A DNA stretch of 64,000 bases from UBA4732 sp963823075 (lineage in GTDB: Bacteria > Planctomycetota > Planctomycetia > Gemmatales > Gemmataceae), in NCBI GenBank assembly GCA_963823075.1, contig CAWGKE010000001.1, positions 434,001 to 498,000 on the forward strand. The letters are read 5' to 3'. The notes beneath the pieces were generated by a model that saw nothing but the letters and a program-made list of their open reading frames with translations, was not told the origin of the DNA and made no database searches. Made by a program: the position numbers and the translations under genes. This document shows, one piece after another, positions 18,869-26,023 of this stretch. How positions within the stretch are numbered: the stretch's first letter is position 1; the number at the start of each line of letters is the position of its first letter.

Positions 18869-19507
18869 TTATAGCGGATAAGGCGGTTCGTCGCCCGCCT
18901 CGCGCAATTGCCGCAACCATTCCGCCCGTACCGCCTCAACGCCGTCCCGCCGCAGCCGCTCCAGCCACAGCCATCGCGCCCACTCCTCGAACAGCAGCCG
19001 GCGGCGTTCGGCGTCGCGCACGCCCTGCAACACCAACGGCCGCAGCTCGGCCAGCAACGCCGCCCATCGGCCGAAATCGTCGTCGAACTGTTCTTCGAGC
19101 CGCCGACGGATTTCGCGCGCCAGGGCCGGCGCCGCACCGCCCGTACCTATGGCCAGGACGAGATCGCCGCGGCGGACCACGGCGGGAAGGAAGAAATCGC
19201 CCGTTTGCGGGTCGGATGCGGAGTTGACCCAGACGCCGCAAGCCCTGGCATCGGCGACGACGCGGGTGTTCACGACCGGCGTGGCGGCGGCGAAGGCGAG
19301 GGAGGCGCCGTCGAGGTGGGCGGCGCCGTAGGGTTCGGTGCGCCATTCGAGGGCGGGCGTGGTTTCATCGACGGGCCGCGGTTCCAGGCAGACGAGGCGG
19401 ACGCGGGCGCCCGCGGCGAGGGCGGCGTCGGCCTTGCGCCGGCCGACGGGACCGCCGCCGACCACGAGGACGAGGCGGTCGGTCAGGTTCAGGAAGAGGG
19501 GGAACAT
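18869..19507 (-). CDS. sirC: Precorrin-2 dehydrogenase/sirohydrochlorin ferrochelatase
   Basis: A 212-aa protein matching the N-terminal half of CysG and the stand-alone SirC/Met8 enzymes, which oxidise precorrin-2 to sirohydrochlorin with NAD and, in some members, insert iron to make siroheme. The N-terminus has the family pattern MFPLFLNLTDRLVLVVGGGPVGRRKAD, with the NAD-binding glycine cluster. NSASDPQTGDFFLPAVVRRGDL and IGTGGAAPALAREIRRRLE are also typical. The frame is intact. The ATG at 19507 lies inside the end of the upstream gene (19-base overlap). With hemA and hemX it forms a tetrapyrrole operon. Confidence 0.88.
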   Translation of the reverse strand: MFPLFLNLTDRLVLVVGGGPVGRRKADAALAAGARVRLVCLEPRPVDETTPALEWRTEPYGAAHLDGASLAFAAATPVVNTRVVADARACGVWVNSASDPQTGDFFLPAVVRRGDLVLAIGTGGAAPALAREIRRRLEEQFDDDFGRWAALLAELRPLVLQGVRDAERRRLLFEEWARWLWLERLRRDGVEAVRAEWLRQLREAGDEPPYPL

Positions 19508-20100
19508 GGAGGCTGCTGCGAAGATGGCCGATCACTTGGCGGGGTGCTGGCACAGACCTTTGTGGGAATCGGCTGCTCCCCTCGGGGTTGATCGAAAAGA
19601 GCGAAAACGGATGGATCGGGAAGTACCTGCGGGGGCGGGTACGCCGCCATGCCCCGCATGCCCTTGTCGCTCGCAAAGGAGGCAAAACACCCACCCGCGA
19701 TGGCGAGCAGCACCATGCTTGCCAGCCAGACTATGTAACCCCTATAGAGACCCTCCTGCGATACTTGGAGCCAAATGCAGGCGCCGAGCGACGCCACGAT
19801 TCCCACAATCATGGCCGACCAATTGCGGCGTACCATCAATAGGAGGCTGCCGATCGGGAACAGCAGATTCGGCAACCAGCCGCAAACCGTCTCAAGCAGA
19901 TCCAGATTTGGAGGTAAAACCCCTTTGCCCCATAGCATTAGTCGCCAAAAAGCCAGCCACAAGAAGTAGCAAGCTTGCCAGCCAAGAAAATACTCTCCTG
20001 CTGGAGCGAAAGGCGCCTGACACGCGGGTAGGAAAAAGGACAGCACGAAAACGCCGACGACGACGGCGATGCACAGCCGTTGCCAGTGACGTTTGATCAT
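19489..20100 (-). CDS. Unknown multi-pass membrane protein
   Basis: A 203-aa protein with about five hydrophobic segments (around residues 10-28, 40-58, 70-90, 95-113 and 120-145) and a proline-rich, polar C-terminal tail of about 55 residues. No family was recognised. The first helix ends in LPAC, but the context does not look like a true lipobox. The ATG at 20100 overlaps the upstream gene's stop (ATGA), and its own 3' end overlaps sirC by 19 bases, so it is firmly within the operon. An accessory role in heme handling is possible from context only. Confidence 0.6.
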   Translation of the reverse strand: MIKRHWQRLCIAVVVGVFVLSFFLPACQAPFAPAGEYFLGWQACYFLWLAFWRLMLWGKGVLPPNLDLLETVCGWLPNLLFPIGSLLLMVRRNWSAMIVGIVASLGACIWLQVSQEGLYRGYIVWLASMVLLAIAGGCFASFASDKGMRGMAAYPPPQVLPDPSVFALFDQPRGEQPIPTKVCASTPPSDRPSSQQPPCSPSS

Positions 20101-20483
20101 GGTTCACCGACTCGCTCTGGGGCCTGAGTTTCCTGGGCGTCGCCATTCAGCGCCCCAGCACGGTCATCCGGGAGGCGGCAGCTGACGCCGCCGTCGCTCC
20201 AGATTTGCACGTCCGTCACGTCCACTTTTGCCGCGCCGCCGGTTTGCCCCAAGTATAAGCCAAGGGCGCTAATCGCAGCCTCGCACCTGTCTGCCGCAGG
20301 AATGGCCTGGAGGTTGACGGCCTCCTCGAACCGGCGGAAGAGCGGTTCCACGGCCGCAAAACCCGGCCCTGGCGCGAAGCTCCCGAGAAGCAGGTCGCCC
20401 TGCCGTTCTTCAAGCGTTATTTGCCCAAGCGCCCGTTCCTGTGCGTCGAGCAATTCCAGACGCTGGCCGATTTGCAGTTCCAT
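20097..20483 (-). CDS. Unknown 128-aa soluble protein
   Basis: Begins MELQIGQRLELLDAQERALG at the ATG 20483 and is mostly mixed alpha/beta in character, without a signal peptide or membrane segment. No domain was recognised. It starts 2 bases after the stop of the preceding unknown gene and its stop overlaps the membrane protein start by 4 bases. The tight coupling of these two unknown genes suggests a functional pair. The frame is intact. Confidence 0.55.
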   Translation of the reverse strand: MELQIGQRLELLDAQERALGQITLEERQGDLLLGSFAPGPGFAAVEPLFRRFEEAVNLQAIPAADRCEAAISALGLYLGQTGGAAKVDVTDVQIWSDGGVSCRLPDDRAGALNGDAQETQAPERVGEP

Positions 20484-20485
20484 GA

Positions 20486-20926
20486 CTAACACCCCGTCGT
20501 CTCGGCAAGGATTTTTGCCAGGGCTGCCGTGTTCGCATCGGTGAACCCCGCAGCGCCGGCCGGATGGATCAACCGAGCATGGTTCGGTAAATGTCTGGAT
20601 GGGTCTGGAATCACGTCGAAGCCCGCTTGCCTGATTGCAGCCACCGTGCCGGTTGCAACGGTCCCTGCGGTTTGTCGCCACTTCCGTGAGCGCGGGTACG
20701 CTGCGCGCATCTGTGCCGCCGCTTCCTGCGGCGTTCCGCCGAGCAGGACCGAAATCCCCGGCGGCGTTTCCTGGAGGTCGGGCGGCGACAGCCGCAGGTT
20801 GGCTATGCTCCCACCGCCGATGCGATGCACCACAACATCGTCTGCGATTCCCAGCGGCTTTCCGGTGGGCACGGCGTCCAGACCTCCATGACTTGGAATC
20901 CGTGTGTAGGGTATCCGGAACCACAC
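20486..20926 (-). CDS. Unknown 146-aa protein
   Basis: The clearest conserved-looking parts are ADDVVVHRIGGGSIANLRLSP near the N-terminus and IRQAGFDVIPDPSRHLPNHA followed by IHPAGAAGFTD near the C-terminus. I did not recognise the family. The start is uncertain: GTG at 20926 is the first available, without a good ribosome site, and the 98 bases up to the divergent ATP-grasp gene contain no clear promoter. It is first in the minus-strand run that ends with hemA. The His-Leu-Pro-Asn-His stretch could bind metal or be catalytic, but this is speculation. Confidence 0.5.
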   Translation of the reverse strand: MWFRIPYTRIPSHGGLDAVPTGKPLGIADDVVVHRIGGGSIANLRLSPPDLQETPPGISVLLGGTPQEAAAQMRAAYPRSRKWRQTAGTVATGTVAAIRQAGFDVIPDPSRHLPNHARLIHPAGAAGFTDANTAALAKILAETTGC

Positions 20927-21024
20927 GACAACGCAAAGCCAATTGCCTCCTCCAGCGGGTTTGAATCATCCCGCCGAATCCGTAAAACGGAGAAAATGCC
21001 CCAACCGCAACCCCGCGCCGCCAC

Positions 21025-22059
21025 ATGAACACCCACCCCCGCCCAATCGCCGTCTACCACGAACACCCCGACTGGTTCCGCCCCCTCTTCGCCGAGATGG
21101 ACCGCCGCGGCCTGCCCTATGTCCGCCTCGATCCCCGCGCCCATTCCTACGACCCCGGCGCCGACGACGCCCCCTACTCGCTGCTGTTCAACCGCATGAG
21201 TCCGTCGGCCTACCTCCGCGGCGGCGTCCAGGGCATCTTCTTCACGCTTGGTTTCCTCGCCCACCTCGAACGGATCGGCGTGCCGGTCGTCAACGGTCGG
21301 CGGGCGTTCACCGTGGAAACGTCCAAGGCGCTGCAGCTGACGCTGCTGGAATCGCTCGGCCTTCCCTACCCGCTGGCGCGCGTCATCAATCATGCGTCGA
21401 AGGCTGTCACGGCGGCGGAGGGGCTGCGCTTCCCGGTCGTGGTCAAGGCCAACGTTGGCGGCAGCGGCGCCGGCATCGTCCGCTACGACCGGCCCGACGA
21501 CCTCGCCCGCGCTGCCGACGAGGGCCGCCTCAACTTCGGCGTCGATCACACCGCCCTGGTGCAGGAATTCATCCCGGCCCGCGACGGCTGCATCACCCGC
21601 GTCGAGACGCTCGGCGGCAAGTTCCTCTACGCCATCAAAGTCCACACGACCGGCGATACCTTCAACCTCTGCCCCGCCGACATCTGCCAGCGCAGCGACG
21701 GCGTGGAACTGCAACGCTCCGCCTGCCCCATCGACGCTCCGAAAAGCGGCCTGAAGGTGGAGGCGTTCCAGCCCCCGGATCACGTCGTCGATGCCGTGGA
21801 ACTGATCGCCCAGGCGGCCGGCGTCGATGTCGGCGGAATCGAGTACCTCATCGACGACCGCGACGGCCGGCTGATGTATTACGACATTAACGCCCTCTCA
21901 AATTTCGTGGCCGACGCGCGGAACGTGGTCGGGTTCGACCCGTTCGCCCGGCTGGTGGATTATCTGGTCGCAAAGGGGTCAGGGGTCAGGGGTCAGGGGT
22001 CAGAGAAGAAGACGGCGGGCGATCCGCCGGCCCCTTCTTTCGCTGACCTGCTGCCCTGA
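21025..22059 (+). CDS. RimK-like ATP-grasp ligase family protein
   Basis: A 344-aa protein with an ATP-grasp fold: an N-terminal pre-ATP-grasp region, then FPVVVKANVGGSGAGIVRY (the nucleotide-binding loop, about 130-150), LVQEFIPARDGCITRVETLG (about 175-195) and YYDINALSNFVADARNVVG near the C-terminus, matching the metal-binding E/D-x-N site. Such enzymes join a carboxylate to an amine or thiol using ATP; the substrate is unknown. It is followed after 35 bases by a luciferase-like monooxygenase, a probable operon partner. The last 25 or so residues (GSGVRGQGSEKK and beyond) are encoded by a GGGGTCA heptamer array, and the stop TGA is part of the inverted array, so the native C-terminus was probably shorter. 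Confidence 0.75.
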   Translation: MNTHPRPIAVYHEHPDWFRPLFAEMDRRGLPYVRLDPRAHSYDPGADDAPYSLLFNRMSPSAYLRGGVQGIFFTLGFLAHLERIGVPVVNGRRAFTVETSKALQLTLLESLGLPYPLARVINHASKAVTAAEGLRFPVVVKANVGGSGAGIVRYDRPDDLARAADEGRLNFGVDHTALVQEFIPARDGCITRVETLGGKFLYAIKVHTTGDTFNLCPADICQRSDGVELQRSACPIDAPKSGLKVEAFQPPDHVVDAVELIAQAAGVDVGGIEYLIDDRDGRLMYYDINALSNFVADARNVVGFDPFARLVDYLVAKGSGVRGQGSEKKTAGDPPAPSFADLLP

Positions 22060-22084
22060 CCCCTGACCCCTGACCCCTGACCCC
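21975..22084. repeat. Inverted arrays of a GGGGTCA heptamer
   Basis: Four tandem GGGGTCA units (21975-22002) face four tandem TGACCCC units (22057-22084) across a 54-base loop, giving a potential 28-bp perfect stem. The left array is translated as the end of the ATP-grasp protein, the right one supplies its stop codon and ends 10 bases before the next gene. With a 7-base period, TGA falls in all three frames. Confidence 0.9.
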
Positions 22085-22094
22085 TTGAGGCCAA

Positions 22095-23165
22095 ATGCGA
22101 TACGGCTACTGGCTCCCCGTCTTCGGCGGCTGGCTGCGCAACGTCGAAGACGAGAACATGGCGGCGACGTGGGATTATGTCAAGCGGCTGGCGCAACGCA
22201 GCGAGCAGATCGGCTACGACCTCACGCTGGTCGCCGAGCTGAACCTCAACGACATCAAGGGCGAGGAAGGGCCGGCCCTCGACGCCTGGTCCACCGCCGC
22301 CGCCCTCACGGCCGTCACCGAACAGCTCGAATTCATGGTGGCCGTGCGGCCGACGTTCCACAACCCGGCCCTCCTGGCCAAGCAGGCCGCTAACATCGAC
22401 CACATCGGCGGCGGCGGCCGGCTGTCGCTCAACGTCGTCTCGTCGTGGTGGAAGGACGAGGCGAAAAAGTACGGCGTCGGCTTCGAGCAACACGACGACC
22501 GCTACGCCCGCACTTCCGAATGGCTCGATGTGGTCGAGAACCTCTGGCAGCGCGACCACTGGAGCTTCGAGGGCAAGTATTACCGCGTTGAGGACTCCGT
22601 ATTGCAGCCCAAGCCGCTGTCGAAGCCGCGGCCGGTGATCTACGCCGGCGGCGAATCGGAGAAGGCCAAGGACCTCATCGCCCGCAAGTGCGACGCCTAC
22701 GTCATGCACGGCGACCCGCCGGACGTGATCGGCCGCCGCATCGCCGACATGCGGGTGCGCCGCGAGAAGCTGGGCCTGCCGCCGATGATCTACGGCGTGG
22801 CGGCCTATTCCGTGGTGCGCGACACGGAGGCGGAGGCCCGCGCCGAGGTGGCCCGCATCACCGACGTGAAAGGGTCGGCGGCCGGCTACAAGAACTATCA
22901 GCAGTGGCTGGCGGGGACGCAGCTGGAACAGCGCGTGTCGCTGGAGGACTATTCGGTGTCCAATCGCGGCCTGCGTTCCGGCCTGGTCGGAACGGCGGGA
23001 CAGGTGGCGGATCGCGTGGCGGCGTTCGAGGCGGTCGGCGTCGATCTGTTCCTGTTGCAGTGCAGCCCGCAGCTGGAGGAGATGGAGCGGTTCGCGGATC
23101 AGGTCATTCGGCCGACGAAGTCCGACCCGCGTTCAAACGCGGGTCTACACGCAAAAGCCCCGTGA
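22095..23165 (+). CDS. LLM-class flavin monooxygenase (alkanesulfonate monooxygenase-like)
   Basis: A 356-aa TIM-barrel flavin-dependent oxidoreductase of the bacterial luciferase-like family, closest in pattern to FMNH2-dependent SsuD-type enzymes that split C-S bonds. Family features: FMVAVRPTFHNPALLAKQAANIDHI (about 72-96), GGGRLSLNVVSSWWKDEAKKYG (about 97-118) and RYARTSEWLDVVENLW (about 125-140). The ATG at 22095 follows TGAGG and comes only 10 bases after the heptamer repeat. Pairing with the ATP-grasp gene suggests one pathway, unknown. The final residues (RSNAGLHAKAP) and the stop lie within a REP-like palindrome, so the native C-terminus has been altered. A flavin reductase partner is not nearby. 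Confidence 0.8.
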   Translation: MRYGYWLPVFGGWLRNVEDENMAATWDYVKRLAQRSEQIGYDLTLVAELNLNDIKGEEGPALDAWSTAAALTAVTEQLEFMVAVRPTFHNPALLAKQAANIDHIGGGGRLSLNVVSSWWKDEAKKYGVGFEQHDDRYARTSEWLDVVENLWQRDHWSFEGKYYRVEDSVLQPKPLSKPRPVIYAGGESEKAKDLIARKCDAYVMHGDPPDVIGRRIADMRVRREKLGLPPMIYGVAAYSVVRDTEAEARAEVARITDVKGSAAGYKNYQQWLAGTQLEQRVSLEDYSVSNRGLRSGLVGTAGQVADRVAAFEAVGVDLFLLQCSPQLEEMERFADQVIRPTKSDPRSNAGLHAKAP

Positions 23166-23233
23166 ACGGGGCTGCCATGCGTCCAGCCCCGTTCACGGGG
23201 CTTCGGCATTTAGCGCCGCCGTTGACGGCGGGG
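23126..23233. repeat. Composite palindromic (REP-like) element, copy 2
   Basis: Same module order as the copy at 10328: CCCGCG/CGCGGG (23126-23143), then GCAAAAGCCCCGTGAACGGGGCT (23151-23173; here AGCCCCGTGAACGGGGCT is the palindrome), AGCCCCG/CGGGGCT followed by TTCGGC (23185-23207), then CCGCCGTTGACGGCGG (23218-23233). It separates the convergent monooxygenase and DUF488 genes, and both stop codons (23163-23165 and 23193-23195) lie inside it, each within CCCGTGA. Confidence 0.85.
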
Positions 23234-23609
23234 CGGTCGTCGCCATCCGCTCTTCGATGAGCAGTTTCAGCAACGTCCGGTGGCAATGCGACGCATCCGT
23301 ACATGCCGATGAGCAGAGCAGCGTCAGCGTCGTCCCCGCCGCGACCTTTTCCGCCAGCAGCGCGATGCTCTCCTCCTGCTCTTTCATCTCATCCAGGTAG
23401 CGGCGGCAGTATTCCTCGAAGCCGATGGGCGGCCCGTGCTTGCCGTAGAAGTCGGCGTGCAGCTCCTTGCTGGGGCCGAGATGGCTCCACCAAAGGTCCC
23501 ACGTCTCTTTTTTCTTCAGCAGGGCGCGCGGCCGGTAGCGGCAGATCAGCAACCGGAAGCCGTCGTCCGGCTCCTTCTTGTCGTCCCAGCGCTTGGTCTT
23601 GATTGGCAT
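23193..23609 (-). CDS. DUF488 family protein
   Basis: A 138-aa protein typical of the DUF488 family: start MPIKTKRWDDKKEPDDGFRL, then RYRPRAL, WDLWWSHLGPSKELHADFYG, a helical segment and the hallmark LLCSSACTDASHCHRTLLKLLIE with its Cys/His cluster. Function is unknown; the family is small, cytoplasmic and widespread. The last residues (PPSTAALNAEAP) and the stop are encoded by the REP-like element shared with the convergent neighbour. The ATG at 23609 is divergent to the S9 peptidase gene, with a 12-bp inverted repeat between them. Confidence 0.82.
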   Translation of the reverse strand: MPIKTKRWDDKKEPDDGFRLLICRYRPRALLKKKETWDLWWSHLGPSKELHADFYGKHGPPIGFEEYCRRYLDEMKEQEESIALLAEKVAAGTTLTLLCSSACTDASHCHRTLLKLLIEERMATTAPPSTAALNAEAP

Positions 23610-23624
23610 GGCGCTATTTTACCC

Positions 23625-23674
23625 ATCCGAGCCGCTACCGTCAGGAAGCGGCTCGGATCGAAGGGTCGTATAAT
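23625..23674. promoter_or_regulatory. 12-bp inverted repeat and -10 box upstream of the S9 peptidase
   Basis: ATCCGAGCCGCT (23625-23636) is a perfect inverted match of AGCGGCTCGGAT (23647-23658). A consensus TATAAT follows at 23669-23674, so the right arm overlaps the expected -35 position. It lies in the divergent gap between DUF488 and the peptidase and could be an operator for both. Confidence 0.5.
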
Positions 23675-23714
23675 ACGCCGACCGAGTTCCCCGTCCCGAA
23701 GGAAGGAGGCACCG

Positions 23715-25825
23715 ATGCCGTACTACGCCGCCGTCTTCGCCGCCCTGGCCCTCCTGGCCGTGCCGGCCGCCGTCCACGCCGACGGCCCGGCCAAACGGCC
23801 GATGACGATCGACGACCTGTTCGCGTTCAAGCGCGTCAGCGACCCGCAAATCAGCCCCGACGGCAAGGCCGTCGTCTATGTCGTCGGCGAAGTAGATTTG
23901 CCGACCAACAAAATCACGTCGTCGCTGTGGCTTGCCGCCAGCGACGGCAAGTCTGAGCCGAAGCGCCTGACCAACGCAGCCGGCAAGAAGGACGGCCATC
24001 CGCGCTGGAGCCCCGACGGCAAGCGCATCCTGTTCGAGTCGAACCGCTCCGGCGACAGCCAGCTCTGGCTAATCGACGTGGACGGCGGCGAGGCCCGGCA
24101 GCTCACGAAGATCAGCAGCGAGGCGAGCGACGCCGTTTGGTCGCCGGATGGCAACATGATCGCCTTTGTGTCGGCGGTTTATCCAGAATACTCGGAGAAG
24201 CCGTTCCAGGAAAGCGACGAGCTGAACAAGAAACGCAAGGACGAAGCGGAGAAGAACCCGGTCAAGGCCCGCGTGTTCACGAAGCTGTTCTACCGCCACT
24301 GGGACGAGTGGGTCGAGGACAAGCGGCAACATCTCTTCGTGATGTCGGCCGACGGTGGCGAGCCGAAGGACGTGACGCCCGGCGACCGCGACGCCTTCCC
24401 GACCTCCGACACCTTCTCCACCGGCGACAACTTCACCTTCAGCCCGGACGGGAAATATCTGGTTTTCACGGCCGTGCCGGAGAAGAACGAGGCGTGGAGT
24501 ACGAACTACGAGATTTGCCGCGTGCCGGTGACGGGCGGAGCGACGAAGTGGGAGTCGCTGACGAAGGACAACCCGGCGGCGAGCAGCGGGCCGGTGTTCT
24601 CGCCGGACGGCAAGCGAATGGCGTACCGGGCACAGAAGCGGGCAGGGTTCGAGGCGGATCGGTGGGATTTGATGGTGACCGACGTGCAACCGGATGGAAC
24701 GTTCAAGGGGCCGCCGCACGGCATCCTCGGCAAGCGGGACTACTCCGTCGGCGACTTCGCCTGGTACGACTCGGACACTTTCCTGTTCATCGCCGACGTG
24801 GACGGTGCCACCGATATCCTGATGCTCCGTGTCGATGACGACCCAAAAGGATCCACGGGCAGGCCATTATTCGGCGGCCAAAGTTCGTCGCTGAGTGTCG
24901 GCCGGGGCGTGTTCGCCTTTGCCCACGCGAGCATGACCCACCCCAACGAGGTAATGACCGCCCTAGAGGCCATCCCGTCGATTTCGGCGGACTACGTGAG
25001 CCACGCCAACGACAAGCTCCTCTCCGAACTCGACCTGCCGCGCCCCGAAAGCGTCCAGGTCAAGGTCGAAGGCGGCGAAATGCAGATGTGGATCCTCAAG
25101 CCCCCCGGCTTCGACCGCGCAAAAAATGGCCGCTCGCCTTCCTCGTCCACGGCGGCCCGCAGGGCGCCTGGGAGGACGGCTGGAGCTATCGCTGGTGCCC
25201 CGAATTGTGGGCCGCGCAGGGCTACGTCGTCGCCCTGCCGAACCCGCGCGGCTCGACGGGCTTCGGCCAGAAGTTCGTGGACGAGATCAGCGGCGACTGG
25301 GGCGGCAAATGCTACGACGACCTCATGGCCGGCCTCGCGCACATGGAGAAGCAGGACTACATCGACAAGGACCGCATGGCCGCCGCCGGCGCCTCGTTCG
25401 GCGGCTACATGATGGATTGGTTTCAGGGACACACCACGAAGTTCAAGACGCTCATCACCCATGACGGAGTCTATAACTTCGACAGCATGTACGCCACCAC
25501 GGACGAACTGTGGTTCGACGAGTGGGAACACGGCGGCGTGCCGTGGGACAAGGACAAGCGCGAGGCGTTCGAGAAGTTCTCGCCGAACCGCTACGCCGAC
25601 AAGTTCCAGACGCCGATGCTCATCATCCACAACGACCTGGATTTCCGCGTGCCGGTCAGCGAGGGGTTGCAGCTGTTCGACACGCTCCAGCGCAAGGGAA
25701 TCCCGTCGAAGATGATCAACTTCCCCGACGAGGGGCACTGGGTCCTCAAGCCGAAGAACAGCGAATTCTGGCACAAAGAAGTCTTCGCCTGGCTGGCGAA
25801 GTACGCGGCGCCGGGCGGGAAGTGA
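23715..25825 (+). CDS. S9 family serine peptidase (one frameshift)
   Basis: Secreted prolyl-oligopeptidase-type peptidase of about 703 aa, which removes dipeptides or acyl-amino acids from small peptides. The ATG at 23715 follows GGAAGGAGG, and a signal peptide ends near VHADG. The N-terminal beta-propeller shows repeated SPDGK motifs (about residues 50, 95, 140, 240, 300). The frame shifts by one missing base at the A-run 25121-25126 into the hydrolase domain: FLVHGGPQGAW, the nucleophile in AGASFGGYMMDW, the acid in IIHNDLDFRVPV and the His in DEGHWV. The length is 2 modulo 3, consistent with a one-base deletion. A perfect terminator follows. Confidence 0.88.
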
Positions 25826-25842
25826 CGGCGGCGCAAACACAG

Positions 25843-25889
25843 CGGGGCTTCGCGGAGGGCAATTCCTCCTCCGCGAAGCCCCGTTTTTT
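25843..25889. terminator. Bidirectional intrinsic terminator
   Basis: CGGGGCTTCGCGGAG (25843-25857) pairs perfectly over 15 bp with CTCCGCGAAGCCCCG (25869-25883), followed by TTTTTT. It stands just after the S9 peptidase gene, convergent with the kinase gene. The rest of the gap to 26023 holds nothing recognisable. Confidence 0.9.
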
Positions 25890-26023
25890 ATGGATAAACC
25901 GGATCGTCAGGCGCAGAGGTCGATCCGGTGCTGCATGTCGGCCGTCGTTCCGGCGTCGCGTGCATCCTGCTCGCCCCCATACCAGCAGGGAACGCAGAGC
26001 GCCGCACGACTTGCGCGACCGCC

